A stretch of DNA of 64,000 nucleotides from Nocardioides immobilis (GTDB lineage Bacteria > Actinomycetota > Actinomycetes > Propionibacteriales > Nocardioidaceae): assembly GCF_003515065.1 (NCBI RefSeq), contig NZ_QXGH01000022.1, positions 1 to 64,000 of the forward strand, given 5' to 3'. The position numbers and the translations under genes were made by a program. The notes beneath the pieces are model-generated. The model ran no database searches. It was given only the letters and a program-made list of their open reading frames with translations, and had not been told where the DNA came from. The stretch's first letter is position 1. Each line of letters starts with the position of its first letter. Below are positions 1 to 9,781 of the stretch, piece after piece.

Positions 1-79
1 CTGCCCTGTCACCACGCTTCGCGTCAGCGGCCTTCTTGTAGTCCGGTCGCCCGGTCCTTTCGGTCACAGCAGTCATCAT
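1..79 (-). CDS. N-terminal fragment of a probable transposase (cut by window edge)
   Basis: An ATG at 79 (or 76) sits just downstream of AAAGGAACG, a good ribosome binding site, and opens a frame that stays open to the window edge. It encodes 26 residues beginning MMTAVTERTGRPDYKK. The fragment is too short for a domain call. The transposase assignment rests on its position, directly inside the DNA that interrupts the cyclase gene, and on the terminus-like sequence between 90 and 130. It overlaps the out-of-frame read-through tail of the truncated cyclase gene. Confidence 0.35.
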   Translation of the reverse strand, partial: MMTAVTERTGRPDYKKAADAKRGDRA

Positions 80-130
80 CGTTCCTTTGCTGAGACCGAT
101 CGCTTACACAGACCATCTGACACCCCCCGG
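1..130 (-). mobile_element. End of a probable insertion sequence, continuing beyond the left edge
   Basis: The conserved reading frame of the cyclase gene stops matching its family abruptly near position 130, right after the LPLAIEL motif. On the minus strand the next bases include TGTCAGATGGTCTGTGTAAG, then a short leader with a strong ribosome site (AAAGGAACG) and an ATGATG start. A TGTGTAA-rich terminus followed closely by a transposase start resembles ends of IS256-family elements as I remember them. The family is inference. The other end, the target duplication and nearly all of the transposase lie outside the window. Confidence 0.45.
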
Positions 131-1262
131 CCAGTTCGATCGCCAACGGCAACCCGTCCAGCGCGGTGCACAACCGGTCCACCATCTCTACGGACTGATC
201 GGGCACCTTGGCGCCGCCGGCCCAGGCGCGTTGGGTGAACAGCTCCAGCCGTGCGGCTCGCTCCCTCAGCGGTGACAACGGCCATGCGTGCTCGCCGGCG
301 ACCTGGAGCGGTTCGCGGCTGGTGCACAACACCCGCAGATTCGGGCACGCCTCCAGAAGCTCGGCGACCATGTCGGCGACGGCGTCGATGAGGTGCTCAC
401 AGTTGTCCAGCACCAGCAACACCTCGCCGCGGCGGCGTACCTCCCCAGCCACCCCACCGACGTCACCGCCCTGGATACCGAGGACCTGTCCCACCGCGCT
501 GGGGATCTGGTCGCCTGCGCCCAGCGATGCCAACTCCACCAACCACGCCCCACCGGGGATGCCCGCCGCGATCTGCAGCACCAGTTCGGAGACGAGTCGG
601 GTCTTGCCCAATCCACCGGGACCGATCACCGTCACCAACGGATGTTCGGTGACCAAGGCGCGCAGCATGCTTAGTTCCTGGGTGCGGCCCACGAACCCAG
701 TCACCGGGATTCGCACGTTGGTGCGGCGGGCCGGAGGAGCACGCAAGGGTGTCTCGTCCCCGCAGACCCGCCACAACTCGACTGGATCCACGACGTCCTT
801 GAGGTCGTAGTCGCCCACACGTACTCCGGCCGGTGTCGGCAGCTCCGCCTCTGTCGCCGCAGAGACCACCACCTGCCCGGCCCCTGCCACGGAGGCGACC
901 CGGGCAGCCACATTGACTGCCAGCGCGACGTAGTCGTCAGCGACGGGCACGGCATTCCCGGTATGGGCACCGGCGCGCACCGAGAGCCGCGGCACCACCT
1001 CGACCGGCACATGCGCGAGCTCATCTTGCAGCGCGACCAGCGCGTCTATGGCGGCCTGCGCTGAGGGAAAGGCCAGGAAGGCACCGTCGCCCTCGGTCTT
1101 GACCACCACGCCGCCCGCCGCACAGGTGTGGCGGGCCACCCGCTCTTGCAGCACCGCCAACGCCTCGACGAACGCGTCGCCGTGCTCGGCGAACCTCTTG
1201 GTGCTCTCGACCACATCCACGAACGCGAACGTCACCCGACCACGAGGCAGACGACGCGACAT
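24..1262 (-). pseudogene. Class III adenylate/guanylate cyclase-domain ATPase regulator, 3' end lost to insertion
   Basis: The product pairs a class III nucleotide cyclase domain (about residues 7-165) with an AfsR/LuxR-type NTPase domain. Asp16 (FVDV) and Asp59 (EGDG) are placed as the two metal ligands, and NVAAR (117-121) matches the transition-state motif. The P-loop GPGGLGKT is at 214-221, followed by LLVLDNCEHL and LPLAIEL near 375. Complete relatives continue for several hundred residues of ATPase, TPR and often HTH sequence. Here the family match ends at about base 130, and the last 35 residues are read from insertion-sequence DNA. I chose the ATG at 1262 because MSRRLPRGRVTF matches family starts; an upstream in-frame start at 1298 is possible. 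The cyclase domain could still be made, but the protein is truncated. Confidence 0.8.
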
Positions 1263-1306
1263 GCCGCAAGTGCACAGCACACCTACCTGCAGGAGCAAGG
1301 GCCTCG

Positions 1307-1365
1307 ACGAGGCTCGCTTAACGCACCGCGATCGCGCCGAAATCGGCAGTTTTCGGGCGCCTCGT
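1307..1365 (-). terminator. Long imperfect hairpin between two minus-strand genes
   Basis: Outer arms ACGAGGC (1307-1313) and GCCTCGT (1359-1365) enclose a second stem, GCGCCGAAA (1334-1342) with TTTCGGGCGC (1351-1360), which has one bulged G and an 8-base loop. A CGCGATCGCG palindrome lies at 1327-1336. The structure follows the stop codon of the HNH gene at 1380, so it may end that transcript. It has no T-run. Its right arm shares 14 bases (ACGAGGCGCCCGAA on the minus strand) with the hairpin behind ku. Confidence 0.4.
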
Positions 1366-1379
1366 GCACCGGCGATCGG

Positions 1380-2635
1380 TTATCTGCGGCGGTGGAATCG
1401 GATGTCGCCGTTGGGGAGGATCTCGTGGGTGTAGTTGGGGTCGTGGAGCAGGTGGTGGTGGTGGTTGCAGCCGTGGATGCCGTGGGCGATGTCGGTCTTC
1501 CCGCCTTGGGACCAGGGTTTGAGGTGATGGACTTCGCACCAGGGTGCGGGGACGGTGCAGCCTTCACCCCTGCAGGTCTTGTCGCGTAGGGCCATGGCTT
1601 TGCGTTGGGCTGGTGAGAAGAGGCGGCGGGTGCGGCCCAGATCGAGGATCTCGCCCTTGCCGCCGAGGACGACGGGGATGATGCCTGCGTTGCAGGCCAG
1701 CCGGCGGATGGCTTCGGCGGACAGGTTGTCGCCGGCGGAGAGGTCGGCGTCGATCAGGCCGCCGGTGGCCAGCCGTTTGATCAGGGACTCCTCGGTGATG
1801 GTGACCATCACGGTGGTGGCGTCGCCGCCGTGGGCGGGGAGCTTGCGGGGGTTGAGGTGCTCGATCAGCGCGCAGAACGCCCGGCCGAGCCGACGGGGGT
1901 AGGGATGCGGTCTTCCTCCCCGGTGGGTGCGTCCTTGGCCTTGCGCGGGCTGGTGAAGGCTTCGAGGTAGGCGCGGAGCCGGGCGGCGGCCTCGTCGGGG
2001 ATCATCCCGGACAGCCGGGTCGTCCCGTCCCCGACCGGGCGTAGCGAGAGCCGGGTCTTCTCCCGGGCTCGCTGCTCCTCGGCCTCGAGCCGTTTCGCTG
2101 CCTCGGCCTCGGCGATCTCGGGGGCGACGACGTCGAGGATGTGCCGGGCCAGGCGGCGCAGCTCACTGGGCCGGTAGTCGCGCGCGTAGTCGACGAGCTG
2201 TTCCTCGGCCTTCGCGAGCACCTCGGTCCCGACCCGGTCGGGGAGGTTGTCGAGGCCGGCGACGATCGCCCGGGCCTGCTCGGCCGACACGGTCCCCTCA
2301 GCCATCCCGGCCGCCACCCGCGACCACTTCCGGTCCAACGCGGTGGCGAGGTGGGCCTCGGCCCGCGCCATTGAGGAGTCCGCCTGGGTCAGGTGCGCCA
2401 GCCAGGCGCCGACATCACGGGCACCGGCCTGGTCGGCGGCGTCTCCCGAGGCGGCGAGGACTCGCAGCTTCAGCTCCGCCAGCATCCCTTCCAGGGCGGC
2501 GATCGAGGTGACCGCGTCGGTCTGCGCGGCCGGGGACATGAACACCGGCTGCACGTCCCGCACGCCCTTCAACGACTCCCGCGCGGCCGTGACCGCACCC
2601 ACGATCGGGTGCAGGTCCTGCGGCTGGTCGGACAT
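1380..2635 (-). pseudogene. DUF222/HNH endonuclease (13E12 repeat-type), frameshifted
   Basis: The 5' part (2635 down to about 1900) encodes the DUF222 helical domain common in actinobacterial 13E12-type proteins. The 3' part (about 1890 to 1380) encodes the HNH nuclease domain with the WCEVHHL, GGKTD and CNHHHH metal/active-site blocks. The two lie in different frames. Around 1897-1905 one base appears to be missing; restoring it would let the sequence read through a family-like RLGRAFCALIEHL stretch. The intact product would be about 418 residues. I chose the ATG at 2635, which has GAGGAG 11 bases upstream; an in-frame start at 2695 is less likely. The role of this family is unproven, and it is often repetitive and mobile-like. 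A sequencing error in the G-run is the main alternative to a real mutation. Confidence 0.8.
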
Positions 2636-2845
2636 CGCGGGGGGTTCTCCTCGGCGGCGAGCACGGTCATCTTCTCCCCGCCCCGCCGGAGGCACCGATC
2701 CCGGTGCGGTGACGCCGATGGCGTCGCCGGTCGCAACTTGTCCTCCGGAACCGGGACCACTCGATGCGTCCCGCCTTCGAACCTACCGCTAATCGTACAC
2801 CAGTTCGAATCGGTGGGCAACGGCACCGGGCCGGGAATCCGCCTA

Positions 2846-2881
2846 GGTTTCGAGGCTCCTCGCTTCGCTCGCACCTCAACC
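2846..2881. repeat. Interspersed imperfect-palindrome repeat, copy 1
   Basis: This 36-bp sequence (GGTTTCGAGGCT ... CACCTCAACC) is almost identical to the reverse complement of 53522-53554, the only clear difference being three extra bases (CCT). Its ends GGTT/AACC and GAGG/CCTC can pair as an imperfect hairpin, and the middle carries two CGCT-rich half repeats. It lies in the 259-base gap between the DUF222 gene and the acyl-CoA dehydrogenase gene, 14 bases beyond the latter's stop codon. No coding function is apparent. Confidence 0.75.
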
Positions 2882-2894
2882 GGCGGGCCGACGC

Positions 2895-4069
<1,175 letters not shown>

Positions 4070-4073
<4 letters not shown>

Positions 4074-5212
4074 GGGGTTGCCTCCTCTGCGAGCCAGCGA
4101 CGGATCTCGTCGCTGTGGTGGCCCAGCCGTGGCGGGGCCGCGTAGTTCGTGACCGGCGTGCGCTCGTACCGGATCGGGTGCCGAACCTGGGGCGCCCCAC
4201 CGCCGACGTCGACGAGCGGGTCGAGGCCCAGGGCGTCGGCGAGGGCGAAGCCGTCGGCGATGTCGCCGACCCGGCCGGCCGCCACCCCGGCAGCCGTGAG
4301 CCGCGCGGCCCACGCAGCCGCCGTGTCGACCGACAACAGCCGCTCCAGGTCCTCGACCAGCGCAGCGCGGTGCGCCACCCGGGCGGGGTTCGTGGCGAAC
4401 CGGTCGTCGTCGGCGAGAGCCGGCTCCCCGAGCACCGCAGACAGCCGCCGGAACTGGGCGTCGTTGCCGCAGCACACGGCCAGCAGGTCGTCCTTGCACT
4501 GCAGCGTCTCGTACGGCGCGATCGACGGGTGCTGGTTGCCCATCCGATGCGGCGCATGCCCGGTGGAGAGGTACGACGACGCCTGGTTGGCCAGCGAGCC
4601 GAGCAGGCTCGAGAGCAGGTTGACCTCGATCCGCTGGCCGCGACCGGAGCGCTCCCGCTCCGCGAGCGCCGCGAGGATGCCGATGACCGCGTCCTTGCCG
4701 GTGAGCACGTCGACGAGTGCAACACCGACCTTGCTCGGCGCCCCGTCGGCGTCGCCGGTGATGCTCATCAGCCCGCCGACCGCCTGCACCAGGAAGTCGT
4801 AGCCCGGCAGGTCCGCCCCACCAGCGCTCCCGAAGCCGGTCACCGAGCAGTAGACCAGCCCCGGGTTCGCCGTGCTCAGCGTCGCGTGGTCGAGCCCACG
4901 GCGCGCGAGCACGCCGTCCCGGAAGTTCTCCACGAGCACGTCGGCCCGCTCGGCCAGCCTGCGGGCGACCGCGAGGTCGGCCTCATCGCCGAGATCGAGG
5001 GTGATCGACTCCTTGGACCGGTTGGCGGACTCGAAGTAGCTGCTCGTGTGCTCCGTCCACGGCGGGCCCCAGGACCGGGTGTCGTCGCCGACGCCCGGCC
5101 GCTCGACCTTGATCACCCGGGCACCGAGGTCCGCGAGCATGCTCGTCGCGAGCGGGCCGGCGAGCACGCGGCTGAAGTCGGCCACGATCAGCCCCTCCAG
5201 AGGTCTCGTCAT
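4070..5212 (-). CDS. CaiB/BaiF family III CoA-transferase, probable glutarate CoA-transferase
   Basis: This 380-residue family III CoA-transferase moves CoA between carboxylic acids through an acyl-aspartyl intermediate. Hallmarks are the N-terminal LEGLIVADFSRVLAGPLA and ADLGARVIKVERP blocks and the catalytic Asp139 in LPGYDFLVQAVGG. The overlapping downstream gene encodes a glutaryl-CoA dehydrogenase-like enzyme, so the likely job is succinyl-CoA (or similar):glutarate CoA transfer, as in the SUGCT group. The substrate is inferred from context only. The 88-base leader contains two TTGTGC direct repeats on the minus strand (5258-5263 and 5289-5294), 31 bases apart, that could be activator half-sites. 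Confidence 0.78.
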
Positions 5213-5300
5213 GGCGCGAGGCTAGGCGAGAAGCCGTGGACGAGACAGCCGCCTCCTGCACAACGACTCCTCCTTTGTTGGGCAAGGCGCACAAAAGGCG

Positions 5301-6809
5301 TCACCGCCGGTAGGACCTGCTCATCACGGCGAGCAGCAGCAGGGCCCGGTTCTCGGCGAGGTCGAGCCGGAGCCCGCTCACCTCCTCGACGCGGGCCATC
5401 CGCGCCTTGAGCGTGTGCCGGTGGACACCCAGCGCCCGCGAGGCCGCCTCCCAGGAGCCGTTGTGGTGGAGGAACGCCTCGAGCGAGGCGATCAGCTCGC
5501 CCTCCCGCTCGAGGGCCTCCATCGCCGGCGCCGCCATCGACCACACCAGCGAGCGCACGGTGTCGTCCGCCAGCACCGGACCCAGGGCCAGCTCGTCGTA
5601 CCACGTCACCGCGCGGCCCTCCCGCCGCGCGGCGTCTGCCGCCAGCACCGCCGGGCCGAGCCCGGAGGCGATCGCGAACTGGTCCAGCTCCCCGCTGACG
5701 CCCCAGACCACCCCGGGGAGCCCGGCCCCGCGCAGCTCGGCGACGAGGCCTTCGACGAGGGACTCGGCGTCCCGCCGCAGCAGGAGTACGGCGACGCCCG
5801 CATCGACGCGGGCGACGACGTGCGGCCGCTTGGTCAGCTCGAGGTAGGTCGCGGTGACGTCCTCGATCCGCGCCCGGCGCCGGTCGGAGCTGGCGAGCGC
5901 CAGCACCACGCCGTCGCGCGGCTCGAACCCGAAGTGGTGCAGGTGGCGCTCCAGCCCGGGGGCGTCGGCGCCGGTGTCCAGCAGCAGCGAGAGGAGGGTG
6001 CCACCGAGCGCGTGGTACGCCGCGATCAGCTCGGCGGGCCAGTCCAGCTGGAGCGTGATCAGGCCGGCGGCCTGGTTGAGCAGCAACCGCTCGGTGGGCG
6101 ACGGGGCGGCGCGCTGCAGCACCGCGAGCCATCCGCAGACACCGGACCGGCCCTGGATCATCTGCATCTCGAGGGCTCCCTCGTCGACGTCGATGGCGAC
6201 GGTGCCCGGCCGCGCGGAGGACACCAGCCGCCGGTACTCCTGGTTGACCTGCTCCAGCAGACCCTGTCGTCGGGACGACGCGGCCATCACGACGCCGTAC
6301 TCGTCGAGGACGACGACCTCCACCCCGAGCTCGCGGGCGAGCAGGTTGGTCGCGCCGCGGAGACCGCCGCGGACGGCGGCACGGGTGATGTCGCGCTGGT
6401 AGGACAGCACCCGCTGCAGCTCCTCGACCTGCTGGTCGGCGAGTCGCCGCGCGACGGCCTGGGTGATCGCGATGAAGGCGGTCGGCAGCGGCACCTCCAG
6501 GAGCGGCAGCCCGGCCGCCGTACAGGCGTCGACGATCGCCGGCGGGATCTCCTCGAAGCGGACACCCACCCCGAACCCGAGCCCGGCGATGCCCGCCCCG
6601 GCGAGCCGGTCGACGTACGCGCGCTGCTCGCGCGCCGAGCGCGGCAGCCGCAGCCCGGTGGTCAGGACCAGCTCGCCGCCGGTCAGCCACGGCGTCGGGT
6701 CGACCGCGTCGATCGCGTGCGCCCAGGTGAGAGGCTCGTCGGTCGTCGTACCGGCGACCAGCCGCAGGCCGAACTCCGGGCGATCGAGCAGCCAGCGCAG
6801 CGACGCCAT
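5301..6809 (-). CDS. PucR-family transcriptional regulator
   Basis: This 502-residue protein has the PucR N-terminal domain (about residues 8-125, with WLTGGELVLTTG), a central GGDEF-like/linker region, and a C-terminal PucR HTH. That HTH carries the FLHHNGSWEAASRALGVHRH motif followed by TLKARMARVEEVSGLRL. The family usually activates nitrogen-compound catabolism, for example purine, GABA or glutarate genes. It sits between the glutarate module (same strand, downstream) and the divergent diamine operon, so it probably senses an intermediate of that pathway. I chose the ATG at 6809 because GGAGG lies 5 bases upstream; a GTG at 6815 is an alternative. A 15-bp palindrome at 6829-6843 lies just upstream and could mediate autoregulation. 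Confidence 0.85.
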   Translation of the reverse strand: MASLRWLLDRPEFGLRLVAGTTTDEPLTWAHAIDAVDPTPWLTGGELVLTTGLRLPRSAREQRAYVDRLAGAGIAGLGFGVGVRFEEIPPAIVDACTAAGLPLLEVPLPTAFIAITQAVARRLADQQVEELQRVLSYQRDITRAAVRGGLRGATNLLARELGVEVVVLDEYGVVMAASSRRQGLLEQVNQEYRRLVSSARPGTVAIDVDEGALEMQMIQGRSGVCGWLAVLQRAAPSPTERLLLNQAAGLITLQLDWPAELIAAYHALGGTLLSLLLDTGADAPGLERHLHHFGFEPRDGVVLALASSDRRRARIEDVTATYLELTKRPHVVARVDAGVAVLLLRRDAESLVEGLVAELRGAGLPGVVWGVSGELDQFAIASGLGPAVLAADAARREGRAVTWYDELALGPVLADDTVRSLVWSMAAPAMEALEREGELIASLEAFLHHNGSWEAASRALGVHRHTLKARMARVEEVSGLRLDLAENRALLLLAVMSRSYRR

Positions 6810-6828
6810 CTCCACCTCCGCCGGTCAA

Positions 6829-6843
6829 TCGCCATTTTGGCGA
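6829..6843. promoter_or_regulatory. Candidate operator in the divergent pucR/diamine promoter region
   Basis: TCGCCA-TTT-TGGCGA is a perfect 6+3+6 inverted repeat 20 bases upstream of the PucR start. A second, weaker palindrome (GACA-GAT-TGTC) lies at 6863-6873, between it and the aldehyde dehydrogenase gene. The whole divergent interval 6810-6912 is only 103 bases, so a shared operator is likely. Which protein binds is inferred. Confidence 0.4.
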
Positions 6844-6912
6844 GCCGACCGCCCAATGATTCGACAGATTGTCTATGAGTGGCCAGTGTGACGCAGCCTA
6901 CAGTCGACCGCC

Positions 6913-8355
6913 ATGACCACCCTGCATCTCCAGAACTTCGTCGGCGGTGAGTACGTCGACGCCCGCTCCGACCACCGCTCGCCGCTCGTCGACCCGTCCA
7001 CCGGCGAGAAGTACGGCGATGCGCCCGTCTCGAGCCAGGCCGACATCGACCTCGCCTACGAGAGCGCCGCCAAGGCGTTCACCGGCTGGCGCTCGACCAC
7101 GCCGTCCCAGCGCCAGGAGGCGCTGCTGAAGGTCGCCGATGCGGTCGAGGCCCGGGCCGAGGAGCTGGTCGAGGCGGAGAGCCGCAACACCGGCAAGGTC
7201 GTGCCGCTGACCCTCGCGGAGGAGATCCCGCCGATGGTCGACCAGATCCGCTTCTTCGCGGGTGCGGCCCGGGTGCTCGAGGGCCGCTCGGCCGGCGAGT
7301 ACCTGGCCGGCCACACCTCCTGGATCCGCCGTGAGCCGGTCGGCGTCATCGGCCAGGTCGCGCCGTGGAACTACCCGATGATGATGGCGGTCTGGAAGTT
7401 CGCCCCGGCCCTCGCCGCCGGCAACACCGTCGTCCTCAAGCCGAGCGACACCACGCCGCACACCGCGCTGCTGCTCGCCGAGATCGCCGCGGAGTTCCTG
7501 CCGGCCGGCACCCTCAACGTCGTCTGCGGTGACCGGGGCACCGGCAACCTGGTCGTCACCCACCCGACGCCGCAGATGGTCTCCATCACCGGCTCGGTCG
7601 GCGCCGGCATGCAGGTCGCACGGGCCGCGGCCGACGACGTCAAGCGCGTCCACCTCGAGCTCGGTGGCAAGGCGCCGGTCATCGTCTTCGAGGACGCGGA
7701 CGTCGAGGCGGCCGCCGAGGCCATCGCCGTCGCCGGCTACTTCAACGCCGGCCAGGACTGCACCGCGGCGACCCGGGCGCTGGTGGCGCCCGGCATCCAC
7801 GACGAGTTCGTCGCCGCACTGTCCGCGCAGGCGCGGACCAGCCGGACGTCGTACGACGCCGGCCGGCACGACCCCGACGCCTTCGTCCCGCCGGTCAACA
7901 ACGCGACCCAGCTCGAGCGGGTGCTCGGCTTCCTCGACCGGCTGCCCTCCCACGCCGAGGTCGCTGCCGGCGGCGGCCGCCGGGGCGACCGCGGCTTCTA
8001 CGTCGAGCCGACCGTCGTCGCCGGTGTGCAGCAGGAGGACGAGATCGCCCGCACCGAGGTGTTCGGTCCGGTCATCACCGTGCAGACGTTCGAGGGCGAG
8101 GCGGAGGCGATCGCCAAGGCCAACGACGTGCCCTACGCGCTCGCGTCCTCGGTCTGGACCCGCGACTTCGGCCGCGCGATGCGGATGTCGAACAGCCTCG
8201 ACTTCGGCTGCGTCTGGATCAACACGCACATCCCGCTGGTGGCGGAGATGCCGCACGGCGGCTTCAAGCACTCGGGCTACGGCAAGGACCTGTCGATGTA
8301 CGGGCTCGAGGACTACACGCGCATCAAGCACGTGATGGCGAACATCGAGGCCTGA
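6913..8355 (+). CDS. Aldehyde dehydrogenase, probable 4-aminobutyraldehyde dehydrogenase
   Basis: This 480-residue NAD(P)-dependent aldehyde dehydrogenase has the full catalytic set: Asn153 in APWNYPMM, Glu249 in HLELGGKAP and nucleophile Cys283 in GQDCTAATR. Overall it resembles gamma-aminobutyraldehyde dehydrogenases (PatD type), which oxidise the aminoaldehyde made by diamine transamination to GABA (or 5-aminovalerate from cadaverine). It heads an operon with a permease and a class III aminotransferase, which supports this substrate. No clear ribosome site precedes the ATG. A TACAGT box at 6899-6904 would place the transcript start at or near the ATG, so a leaderless mRNA is possible. Confidence 0.82.
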   Translation: MTTLHLQNFVGGEYVDARSDHRSPLVDPSTGEKYGDAPVSSQADIDLAYESAAKAFTGWRSTTPSQRQEALLKVADAVEARAEELVEAESRNTGKVVPLTLAEEIPPMVDQIRFFAGAARVLEGRSAGEYLAGHTSWIRREPVGVIGQVAPWNYPMMMAVWKFAPALAAGNTVVLKPSDTTPHTALLLAEIAAEFLPAGTLNVVCGDRGTGNLVVTHPTPQMVSITGSVGAGMQVARAAADDVKRVHLELGGKAPVIVFEDADVEAAAEAIAVAGYFNAGQDCTAATRALVAPGIHDEFVAALSAQARTSRTSYDAGRHDPDAFVPPVNNATQLERVLGFLDRLPSHAEVAAGGGRRGDRGFYVEPTVVAGVQQEDEIARTEVFGPVITVQTFEGEAEAIAKANDVPYALASSVWTRDFGRAMRMSNSLDFGCVWINTHIPLVAEMPHGGFKHSGYGKDLSMYGLEDYTRIKHVMANIEA

Positions 8356-8365
8356 GGAGATGACC

Positions 8366-9781
8366 ATGCAGCAGACCTCGACGCAGTCCTCAGGACTCAA
8401 GCGGACCCTCAGCCTCTGGGCGATCGTCGCCCTCGGCCTCGGCTACATGACGCCCACCGTCATGTTCGACACCTTCGGGATCGTCTCCGACCAGACCGAC
8501 GGCGCGGTACCGACCGCGTACCTCGTGGCGCTGGTGGTCATGTTCTTCACGGCGATCAGCTACGGCCGGATGGTGCGGGTCTTCCCGTCCGCCGGGTCGG
8601 CGTACACCTACACCCGCGAGACGATGCACCCCGGCCTCGGCTTCCTCGTCGGCTGGACGGCGATGCTCGACTACCTGCTGCTGCCGCTGGTGAACGCGCT
8701 GATCATCCGGCTCTACATGACCTCCCTGTTCCCCGGCATCCCCGGCTGGATCTGGGTGGTGCTGTTCGTCGCTGCGATCACCGGCCTCAACATCTGGAGC
8801 CTCAACACCACCTCGCGGCTCAACTTCGCGCTCGTCGTGTTCGAGGTGGTGCTGATCGCCGCGTTCCTGGTGCTCGCCGTCGTCGAGCTCTCCCGAGGCG
8901 TCGGCCAGGGGACGCTGCTCACCACCGAGCCGCTGCTCCACGCCGGCGTCGAGGTCTCGGCGGTGCTGACCGGCGCGACGATCGTCTGCTTCTCCTTCAT
9001 CGGCTTCGACGCGATCACGATGTACACCGAGGAGGCGAAGGACACCCGGGACGTGCCGAAGGCGATCATGCTGACGCTGCTCATCGGTGGCGCCGTCTTC
9101 CTGGTCAGCAGCTTCGTGGCGCAGTCGACCTTCCCGGACAACTCGCGGTTCGACCTGATCGACGACCCGCTGCCCGAGATGGCGCTGCTCGTGGGCGGCA
9201 AGCTGTTCCAGATCCTCTTCGTGTCCGCGGCCTTCGCCGCCACGGTGGCATCCGGCCTCGCCTCGCACGCCAGCGTCTCCCGGCTCCTGCACGTGATGGG
9301 CCGCAACCGGGTCCTGCACCCCGTCCGGTTCTTCGCCTACGTGCACCCGACCCGACGTACGCCGGTCTACGCGGTGCTGTTCGTCGGCGTCGTCTCCCTG
9401 CTCGCGATCACGCCGAGCCTCGAGCTGGTGGCGTCGATGATCAACTTCGGCGCACTGGTGGCGTTCTCCTTCGTGAACCTGTCGGTGATCGCCTACTTCG
9501 TGGTCTCCCGGCGGGAGTACCGCACCGGCCGGCAGGTCGCGCTCAACGTCGCGCTGCCGCTCGTCGGCTTCGCACTGACCGCGGTGCTGTGGAGCTTCCT
9601 GCACCGCGACGCCCTGGTGATGGGCCTCGCGTGGACGGCGATCGGCGTCGGCTACGCACTCGTCCTGCGCTGGACCTCCGGCCGGTCCCTCTCCGAGTTC
9701 GAGCTCGACCTCTCCGACGGCCTCGACGACGACCCCGACGACGACCTCGACAACGACAACCTGATGGAAGTGAACCGATGA
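8366..9781 (+). CDS. APC-family amino acid/polyamine permease
   Basis: This 471-residue integral membrane protein has about 12 hydrophobic segments and the APC fold pattern. Segment 1 begins ALGLGYMTPTVMFDTFG, and the FSFIGFDAITMYTEEAKD block in segment 6 is typical of PuuP-like putrescine and amino acid importers. It probably brings in the diamine processed by the flanking enzymes. The C-terminus is an unusual acidic tail rich in DDD and DLD. I prefer the ATG at 8366, which places GAGGAG 6 bases upstream; the ATG at 8360 would abut that site directly. Its stop overlaps the aminotransferase start (ATGA). Confidence 0.82.
   Translation: MQQTSTQSSGLKRTLSLWAIVALGLGYMTPTVMFDTFGIVSDQTDGAVPTAYLVALVVMFFTAISYGRMVRVFPSAGSAYTYTRETMHPGLGFLVGWTAMLDYLLLPLVNALIIRLYMTSLFPGIPGWIWVVLFVAAITGLNIWSLNTTSRLNFALVVFEVVLIAAFLVLAVVELSRGVGQGTLLTTEPLLHAGVEVSAVLTGATIVCFSFIGFDAITMYTEEAKDTRDVPKAIMLTLLIGGAVFLVSSFVAQSTFPDNSRFDLIDDPLPEMALLVGGKLFQILFVSAAFAATVASGLASHASVSRLLHVMGRNRVLHPVRFFAYVHPTRRTPVYAVLFVGVVSLLAITPSLELVASMINFGALVAFSFVNLSVIAYFVVSRREYRTGRQVALNVALPLVGFALTAVLWSFLHRDALVMGLAWTAIGVGYALVLRWTSGRSLSEFELDLSDGLDDDPDDDLDNDNLMEVNR

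Noticed and set aside
4074..4499. An N-terminal extension of about 140 residues on the acyl-CoA dehydrogenase at 2895-4073
   Set aside because: The extension is Arg/Gly-rich shadow sequence over the CoA-transferase gene. The ATG at 4073 fits the family and overlaps the upstream stop.
5258..5294. Two TTGTGC direct repeats (31-bp spacing) as a firm PucR site
   Set aside because: Only six bases are shared and the motif is absent from the divergent region next to the regulator. It is mentioned under the CoA-transferase but not called as a site.
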